Shown here: one piece after another, positions 61,149 through 64,000 of the stretch | Layout: each line of letters starts with the position of its first letter | Numbering within the stretch: position 1 is the stretch's first letter | Source: Phascolarctobacterium faecium DSM 14760 | GTDB taxonomy: Bacteria > Bacillota > Negativicutes > Acidaminococcales > Acidaminococcaceae | Assembly (NCBI RefSeq): GCF_003269275.1 | Contig: NZ_QLTS01000001.1 | Coordinates: 434,001 to 498,000, forward strand | Reading direction: 5' to 3' | Length of the DNA stretch: 64,000 nucleotides | The notes under the pieces: generated by a model | What the model saw: the letters and a program-made list of their open reading frames with translations, nothing else | Database searches by the model: none | What the model was told of the DNA's origin: nothing | Made by a program: the position numbers and the translations under genes

Positions 61149-61190
61149 AAAAGCCTTGAATACAAAAAGTATTCAAGGCTTTTTTATTTT
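61149..61190. terminator. bidirectional terminator
   Basis: AAAAGCCTTGAATAC and GTATTCAAGGCTTTT pair around five A bases and are followed by TTATTTTTT. It lies between the aminotransferase gene and the convergent DNA glycosylase gene. Confidence 0.92.
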
Positions 61191-61688
61191 TTAACGGCCG
61201 GTATTGATAACCTGCCACGCTTCCAAAAGCTTAGTCAGGCTCCAGCGGGCATTAGCAGGGCTGGTAGAAGGCAGGAAATGCACAGTAATCCTCTGCAAAT
61301 CGAGCTGTCTGGTATATTTTTTAAAGGCGGCGGCAGCTTTGCCTCCATTACAGCAGATAGTATGTATCTGCGGATGATTCTGCAAAAATCCGGCCAGATC
61401 GTTAGGCTGCTCGCAGGTAATATCCGAATCAAGACTGCCTTCACGTTCGCAGTAACCCAGTACGTCCCAAAGAGCTATACGGTTATCTAAAAGCATCTGC
61501 TTTTTATCCGCATAATCCAAAGGAACCTCAGCATAGCCTAAAAGCATCGTCACCAACGGCCAAAAACGATTCTGCGGATGTCCGTAATACTGCTGCATCT
61601 GCAAGGAACGAATACCGGGCATGGAACCGAGAATGAGCAGCCTGCTGTCTGTATCAGCGACCGGGTCAAAGCTCTGACATTCACTCAT
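61191..61688 (-). CDS. hypoxanthine/uracil-DNA glycosylase (Mug/HDG family)
   Basis: This 165-residue protein of the uracil-DNA glycosylase superfamily best matches the DNA-deoxyinosine glycosylase group. LLILGSMPGIRSLQMQQYYG near 17 has the active-site GSMPG. HPQNRFWPLVTMLLG and NRIALWDVLGYCEREGSLD follow, and the late motif is LPSTSPANAR. It would remove deaminated adenine (hypoxanthine) from DNA, or uracil from mismatches. The ATG overlaps the last eight bases of the radical SAM gene, so both are translated from one message. They end at a shared terminator. Confidence 0.86.
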   Translation of the reverse strand: MSECQSFDPVADTDSRLLILGSMPGIRSLQMQQYYGHPQNRFWPLVTMLLGYAEVPLDYADKKQMLLDNRIALWDVLGYCEREGSLDSDITCEQPNDLAGFLQNHPQIHTICCNGGKAAAAFKKYTRQLDLQRITVHFLPSTSPANARWSLTKLLEAWQVINTGR

Positions 61689-62694
61689 CGTCCAACCTCC
61701 AGCTTATCATAATAAGTTCTGCATCAGGCCTGGCCTTGATATTTACAGGAACCGGTCCTGCAAGCTGCTGCCAGCGCCGCAGATTATTGTTTTTCAGCCC
61801 GCGCAGCTTTGATTCCAGCTTGCTCGGGCAGTTTATTACTATGTTTCCCGCGCCTTGGCAAAGCAGCCTCTGCAGCTGCGGAGTCAGTTCGGCATAGAGC
61901 AAAAAGCTTTGCACAAGTTCACCAAAAGATGGGTGGAACGGTCCAGCAACAATATTACCTTCACTGCACAACTCTTCATCGGACTGCAAGCCAACACGAA
62001 TGACTTTTATCCCCGCCAGGGTTAATTTGCTGTATACATAAGCACTTTGCTCAACTGCTGCTTCCAGTGTCAGAGGCTCAAATTCACCACGTTCGTAAAT
62101 ATGCTCAAGCGGCGTGCCTTTTATTACCAGCAAGGGATAAATACGGGCAAAAGAAGGACCGAGCCTGAGCACCTGCTCAACCGTAGCTTTGACGCTGTCA
62201 AAGTTTTGACCAGGCATACCTACCATTAACTGCAGACCGATCTCAAAGCCATACTGTTTCAGCAAAGAAACAGCCTTATAAACATCGGTAGCCTGATGCC
62301 CCCGCTCTGCCGCTGCCAGAACATTATCGTCCAGCGACTGCACACCCAGTTCTACCGTTTTTACGCCGTGTGCCTGCAGCAGCTCTAACCGGGCGGCATC
62401 AATATAATCTGGTCGGGTAGATAAGCGAACACTGCCAATAACACCTTCCGCCAAAAGTTTATCTACAGGTCGGAAAAGTTCTGTCTGCAAGTCGGCCGGC
62501 AAACCTGTAAACGAGCCACCGTAAAAAGCCGCTTCGTTGGAAGGGCCCGGTTTGATCCATTGCAGATAGCGTTCGAGCTGCTGCTCTACGTCTCTCGACG
62601 ACGCAGTCTGCTGACCGCTGATAGTTTTTTGATTACAGAACACGCACTGGTGCGGACAGCCCGCATGCGGTATAAACACAGGTATGATTGCCAC
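61681..62694 (-). CDS. radical SAM protein (Elp3-like, between rnc and smc)
   Basis: This 337-residue radical SAM protein has GCPHQCVFCNQ (Cys13, 17, 20). YGGSFTGLPADLQ near 60, LSTRPDYID near 93 and VELGVQSLDDNVLAAAERGH near 115 resemble the radical SAM core of Elp3-like proteins. There is no acetyltransferase domain. A gene of this family lies between rnc and smc in many clostridia; here it is about 1 kb from rnc. The function is unknown. The GTG at 62694, seven bases after AAGGAGG, is preferred to the ATG at 62712, which lies before that site. Confidence 0.88.
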   Translation of the reverse strand: MAIIPVFIPHAGCPHQCVFCNQKTISGQQTASSRDVEQQLERYLQWIKPGPSNEAAFYGGSFTGLPADLQTELFRPVDKLLAEGVIGSVRLSTRPDYIDAARLELLQAHGVKTVELGVQSLDDNVLAAAERGHQATDVYKAVSLLKQYGFEIGLQLMVGMPGQNFDSVKATVEQVLRLGPSFARIYPLLVIKGTPLEHIYERGEFEPLTLEAAVEQSAYVYSKLTLAGIKVIRVGLQSDEELCSEGNIVAGPFHPSFGELVQSFLLYAELTPQLQRLLCQGAGNIVINCPSKLESKLRGLKNNNLRRWQQLAGPVPVNIKARPDAELIMISWRLDDE

Positions 62695-62845
62695 TGCCCT
62701 GCCTCCTTGCATTAAACGTTTATTATAATGCGGCTTATTAGTGCGCCTGCATTTTTATCAACATGCTTGATAATTGCATTATACCCGTATCACCGCTCCC
62801 GGTCAATGCCCGCCATCCGCCCTGGTGTCATTCACAAAATTTTAC

Positions 62846-62874
62846 TTGCCTTTTTTAGAAAATGTTGTTATAAT
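62846..62874 (+). promoter_or_regulatory. promoter of the marR-SMR operon
   Basis: TTGCCT (62846-62851), 17 bases and TATAAT (62869-62874). Transcription would start near 62881, inside the operator that follows. Confidence 0.8.
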
Positions 62875-62880
62875 TCAATT

Positions 62881-62896
62881 AGTCCGATTTCGGACT
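62881..62896 (+). promoter_or_regulatory. palindromic operator for the MarR regulator
   Basis: AGTCCGATTTCGGACT is a perfect inverted repeat (AGTCCGA, TT, TCGGACT). It sits six bases past the -10 and 22 bases before the marR start, where a bound dimer would block initiation. Autorepression by the MarR protein is inference. Confidence 0.75.
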
Positions 62897-62918
62897 TTAT
62901 TAAAAAAGGAGGGCGCTT

Positions 62919-63359
62919 ATGCATAAAGATCTGCAACGGATACGCCACGGCTACTACGACCTTTGGTTCGGCACAAACGCCGTCTATGAACGCTGGGCCA
63001 AATCACACGGACTCAATAACAATTTACTACTGACCCTGTATTTGCTGAAGGAATTTCCAAATGACTGTACCCAGCATCTGATCTGCGAAAAACTGATGCT
63101 GCCCAAACAGACGGTCAACAGTATTCTGTCCGGATTGGAAGACAAAGGCTTCGTCGAAAAAATAATCAGCCCTACTGATAAACGCGTCAAGCTGTTGGTT
63201 TTTACCAGTCAGGGTGCTGCTTATGCCGACGGGCTTTTACAAAAAATGGATGATTTTGAAGAACGGGCGCTGCGTAATATGACCGACGCCCAGCGCAACG
63301 CACTGCTGGAAGGCGGCTTTGCCTGGATGAAGGCTTTACGTGACGCCATAGATGATTAG
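62919..63359 (+). CDS. MarR family transcriptional regulator
   Basis: This 146-residue winged-helix regulator has CEKLMLPKQTVNSILSGLEDKG as recognition helix (two parts), and FVEKIISPTDKRVKLLVFTSQG is the wing. Flanking helices form the dimer. MarR proteins release DNA on binding small ligands. It follows a clear promoter and a perfect palindrome, and nine bases after its stop begins the SMR pump gene, so it is the likely local repressor of the pump. The ATG follows AAGGAGGG. Confidence 0.92.
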   Translation: MHKDLQRIRHGYYDLWFGTNAVYERWAKSHGLNNNLLLTLYLLKEFPNDCTQHLICEKLMLPKQTVNSILSGLEDKGFVEKIISPTDKRVKLLVFTSQGAAYADGLLQKMDDFEERALRNMTDAQRNALLEGGFAWMKALRDAIDD

Positions 63360-63368
63360 GAGGATATC

Positions 63369-63692
63369 ATGGGATTTGTATATTTAGGTTTAGCTATTGT
63401 TTTGGAATTACTGGGCACAACATTTTTGAAATACACACTGGGCTTTACTAAGCTGTCACCTTCGCTGGTAGTAGTTGCAGCTTACACAGGCGCTTTTTAT
63501 TTTCTGTCCCGTTCACTGCAGTTTATTGATTTGAACATTGCGTATGCAACCTGGGCAGGTATCGGTGTCGTTGCCGCAGCCATCATTTCAATGCTGGTCT
63601 TTCACGAAAGCATCAACGCCATCGGCGCCGTCGGTATGGCTTTGGTCGTCAGCGGCGTAGTTCTGCTGAACCTGTATGGACCTTCACACTGA
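63369..63692 (+). CDS. SMR family multidrug efflux protein
   Basis: This 107-residue protein with four transmembrane helices is of the EmrE/QacE type. GLAIVLELLGTTFLKYTLGF carries Glu13, the membrane-embedded residue that binds proton and cation. YFLSRSLQFIDLNIAYATWAGIGVV, read in two parts, has the family Trp and Tyr. VFHESINAIGAVGMALVVSGVVLLN ends it, also in parts. It likely exports quaternary ammonium or other cationic drugs, or guanidinium, as a dimer. It is second in the marR operon and is followed by a terminator. Confidence 0.93.
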   Translation: MGFVYLGLAIVLELLGTTFLKYTLGFTKLSPSLVVVAAYTGAFYFLSRSLQFIDLNIAYATWAGIGVVAAAIISMLVFHESINAIGAVGMALVVSGVVLLNLYGPSH

Positions 63693-63710
63693 GCTGAACA
63701 GCAGACAAAG

Positions 63711-63742
63711 AAAACCCTTGCCGGTAAACCGGCAAGGGTTTT
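63711..63742. terminator. bidirectional terminator between the SMR gene and rnc
   Basis: AAAACCCTTGCCGG and CCGGCAAGGGTTTT pair around a four-base loop, with T-rich tails on both strands. Confidence 0.92.
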
Positions 63743-63745
63743 CTT

Positions 63746-64000
63746 TTATTTAGGAAAGCCTGTCAAAGGCGCGCCCATTTTTTCAAGAGCGCTTTTAGCA
63801 GCCTGCTGTTCCGCTTCCTTTTTCGTCCTGCCTTCGCCTGAACCGATATGTTTACCGTTAACGGAAACAATGGTGGCAAAATGTTTGTTGTGTTCAGGAC
63901 CTTTGGAACCGATCAGCTCATAGACGATATCAACATCGCCATCCTGCTGCGCAACTTCCTGCAGCCTTGTTTTAAAATCACTGCAAATGCCGTGCGTACA
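63746..64000 (-). CDS. rnc: ribonuclease III, C-terminal part only
   Basis: Eighty-four residues of a minus-strand frame run in from the right window edge and end at 63746. They form a double-stranded RNA-binding domain: DFKTRLQEVAQQDGDVDIVY, then GPEHNKHFATIVSVNGKHIG and GEGRTKKEAEQQAAKSALEK, with the KKEAEQ Lys pair that contacts RNA. With smc and ftsY nearby this is the C-terminus of RNase III. The catalytic domain lies outside the window. The rnc-smc pair is here separated by about 4 kb, holding five other genes. Confidence 0.9.
   Translation of the reverse strand, partial: CTHGICSDFKTRLQEVAQQDGDVDIVYELIGSKGPEHNKHFATIVSVNGKHIGSGEGRTKKEAEQQAAKSALEKMGAPLTGFPK

Noticed and set aside
1-64000. 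CRISPR arrays, prophage, insertion sequences, tRNA or rRNA genes
   Set aside because: No regularly spaced repeats, transposase or phage structural genes, cloverleaf sequences or rRNA segments were seen on reading both strands.

Overview
The window reads as chromosome of a diderm Firmicute (Negativicutes). The housekeeping gene order is that of Firmicutes: rpsT / lepA-hemW-hrcA-grpE-dnaK-dnaJ / prmA-rsmE-mtaB / HIT-rpsU-yqeY, and smc-ftsY / ylxM-ffh-rpsP-khpA-ylqD-rimM-trmD / rplS. Yet two classical autotransporters with outer-membrane beta-barrels are present, which requires an outer membrane. Gene content (TRAP and Rbs transporters, oxygen-independent radical SAM enzymes) fits a gut-type anaerobe of the Acidaminococcaceae/Selenomonadales kind; the genus is inference. 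No prophage, insertion sequence, tRNA, rRNA or CRISPR array was seen.

Layout. 1-14.5 kb: translation, heat-shock and ribosome-maturation genes, almost all on the minus strand, with a CIRCE operator in front of hrcA. A DUF362 lipoprotein and a nitroreductase sit on the plus strand. 14.6-18.8 kb: a GGDEF/PAS signalling protein, sepF and typA. 19-23 kb: a lyase of the isocitrate lyase/PEP mutase family plus a three-gene TRAP transporter, behind a T-box leader whose best specifier reading is leucine. 23.2-29 kb: an NlpC/P60-like secreted protein that has lost its catalytic residues, a beta-CASP nuclease, a short RecQ, endonuclease III, a PFL/UPF0210 protein and an ACT protein. 29.2-33 kb: a LysR regulator divergent from an operon of a haloacetate-dehalogenase-like hydrolase with LeuC/LeuD-type dehydratase subunits. 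33-37.7 kb: a small orphan protein, yifB, yraN, rnhB, rbgA and lepB. 38-42.7 kb: a complete ribose operon rbsKDACB. 42.7-49.8 kb: the accessory part, with two XRE regulators, two tandem autotransporters sharing a nearly identical 3' end, a palindrome-rich non-coding island and a divergent sigma-like gene. 50-59.6 kb: the conserved rplS-trmD-rimM-ffh-ftsY-smc block. 59.8-64 kb: an aminotransferase with a structured leader, a DNA glycosylase, a radical SAM protein, a MarR-controlled SMR efflux pump and the 3' end of rnc.

Points of most interest: the leucine-type T-box driving a TRAP/lyase operon; a hydrolase in the LeuCD-like operon that keeps every active-site residue of fluoroacetate dehalogenases; the structured leader of the aminotransferase gene; the degenerate NlpC/P60 protein; and the gene-conversion-like repeat joining the two autotransporters.
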